In this document: in pieces, positions 63,651 through 64,000 of the stretch
Numbering within the stretch: position 1 is the first letter of the stretch
How the letters are laid out: each line of letters begins with the position of its first letter
Assembly: GCA_015832175.1 (NCBI GenBank)
Contig: WJXW01000015.1
Coordinates: 1,240,001 to 1,304,000 of the forward strand
Reading direction: 5' to 3'
DNA: 64,000 bases
From: Paraphaeosphaeria minitans
Lineage: Eukaryota; Ascomycota; Dothideomycetes; Pleosporales; Didymosphaeriaceae
Translations under genes and position numbers: made by a program
The notes under the pieces: model-generated
What the model was told of the DNA's origin: nothing
What the model saw: the letters and a program-made list of their open reading frames with translations, nothing else
Databases searched by the model: none

Positions 63651-64000
63651 ATGTCCACCTCCAATGAACAACCGCAACCCCCCCAACAGGGAGGTGTCGC
63701 CATAGATGGACATCCACAACCTCTAAGTAGCAACCCCGTCAACACTGATGGGGGAACAACAAGCAGCACCGCGAACACTGCTTCAGAAAGTAGTAATCAA
63801 TCAACTTACTTCAGCGACTTTATACCCCCCGCCAGCGAAGAATTTCAGAGACGGTGGGAAGCTGCCGCTGGACGTAGCCGAGTCGCACATGGCGAGCGCA
63901 GCCAGGCTGAAGATCGACAGGAAGGTGTCGCTACAAATGGACGTCCACATCCTCTAGGTAGCAACCCTGTCACTACCGGTGGTGAGACAACAAGCAGTGC
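63651..64000 (+). CDS. Array gene 6, partial at right edge, with an internal repeat
   Basis: Starts MSTSNEQPQPPQQGG and is still open at the window end (116 codons). Residues about 14-42 and 89-117 are two copies of one segment: GGVAIDGHPQPLSSNPV and EGVATNGRPHPLGSNPV, each followed by a GGTTSS/GETTSS block. Between them lies an ordered stretch, YFSDFIPPASEEFQRRWEAAAG. It is longer than its paralogues and seems to grow by internal duplication. Function unknown. Confidence 0.6.
   Translation, partial: MSTSNEQPQPPQQGGVAIDGHPQPLSSNPVNTDGGTTSSTANTASESSNQSTYFSDFIPPASEEFQRRWEAAAGRSRVAHGERSQAEDRQEGVATNGRPHPLGSNPVTTGGETTSS

Larger units (their letters stand above)
57581..64000 (+). repeat. Tandem array of small Asn/Ser-rich genes with conserved upstream blocks
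   Basis: At least six units in one orientation, spaced about 0.9-1.3 kb, each with a non-coding upstream block followed by a short N/S/Q/T/G-rich reading frame. Two kinds of block occur: type I (57581-57740 and 61946-62109) and type II (59699-59910, 60854-61064 and 62979-63187). All share a core near TGCAAGCCTCTTCACACATG. Extra copies of the core alone lie at 58540 and 62799. The 3' flanks also recur (gtgggacaccgcag at about 58707, 59664 and 62942). The array continues past the window. Confidence 0.85.

Overview
The window looks like a stretch of a filamentous ascomycete chromosome (Pezizomycotina, perhaps a Dothideomycete; the lineage is an inference). The evidence is short spliceosomal introns (55-90 bp, GTAAGT/GTTAGT donors, CTAAC/CTAAT branch points), a Zn2Cys6 regulator, a Tad-like LINE, several pogo-type DDE elements, a decayed hAT element, and stop codons that fit CpA-to-TpA repeat-induced mutation (CAG to TAG, TGG to TAG).

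Layout. 0-6.2 kb is decayed accessory DNA: the 3' part of a RecQ-like helicase gene whose end is replaced by an LTR, a zinc-finger fragment of that kind of gene on the other strand, a DUF7587-like pseudogene and an ankyrin fragment. 6.2-15.2 kb is a nest of mobile elements: an apparently intact LINE, a pogo transposase tail, and a full-length pogo element with terminal inverted repeats. 15.5-39.7 kb is a TE-riddled metabolic region: a Baeyer-Villiger monooxygenase (BVMO) gene divergent from an EthD-like gene, two divergent HSL-type esterases, an ABM-fold gene, a Zn2Cys6 regulator, an ethanolamine-kinase-like pseudogene and a second BVMO. Three insertions (pogo copies A and B, one hAT) sit inside it and a fourth (pogo C) follows it. 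If the genes acted together they would suit oxidation of a ketone to an ester and hydrolysis of the ester. Both BVMOs, the ABM gene and the kinase carry lesions, while the EthD gene, the esterases and the regulator look intact, so the set seems to be decaying.

41.8-56.6 kb is gene-bearing host sequence: a chromodomain gene (five exons, one frameshift), a small C2H2 ORF, a BTB gene, an FHA-kinase gene divergent from a gene with an internal duplication, a 47-aa zinc-ribbon ORF and an aminoglycoside-phosphotransferase-like gene. Two related G-rich minisatellites lie on either side of the latter.

57.5-64.0 kb holds the most novel-looking feature: a tandem array of at least six small Asn/Ser/Gln/Thr-rich genes. 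Their upstream non-coding blocks (about 210 bp, with a shared core near TGCAAGCCTCTTCACACATG) are visibly better conserved than the proteins. The array runs off the right edge.
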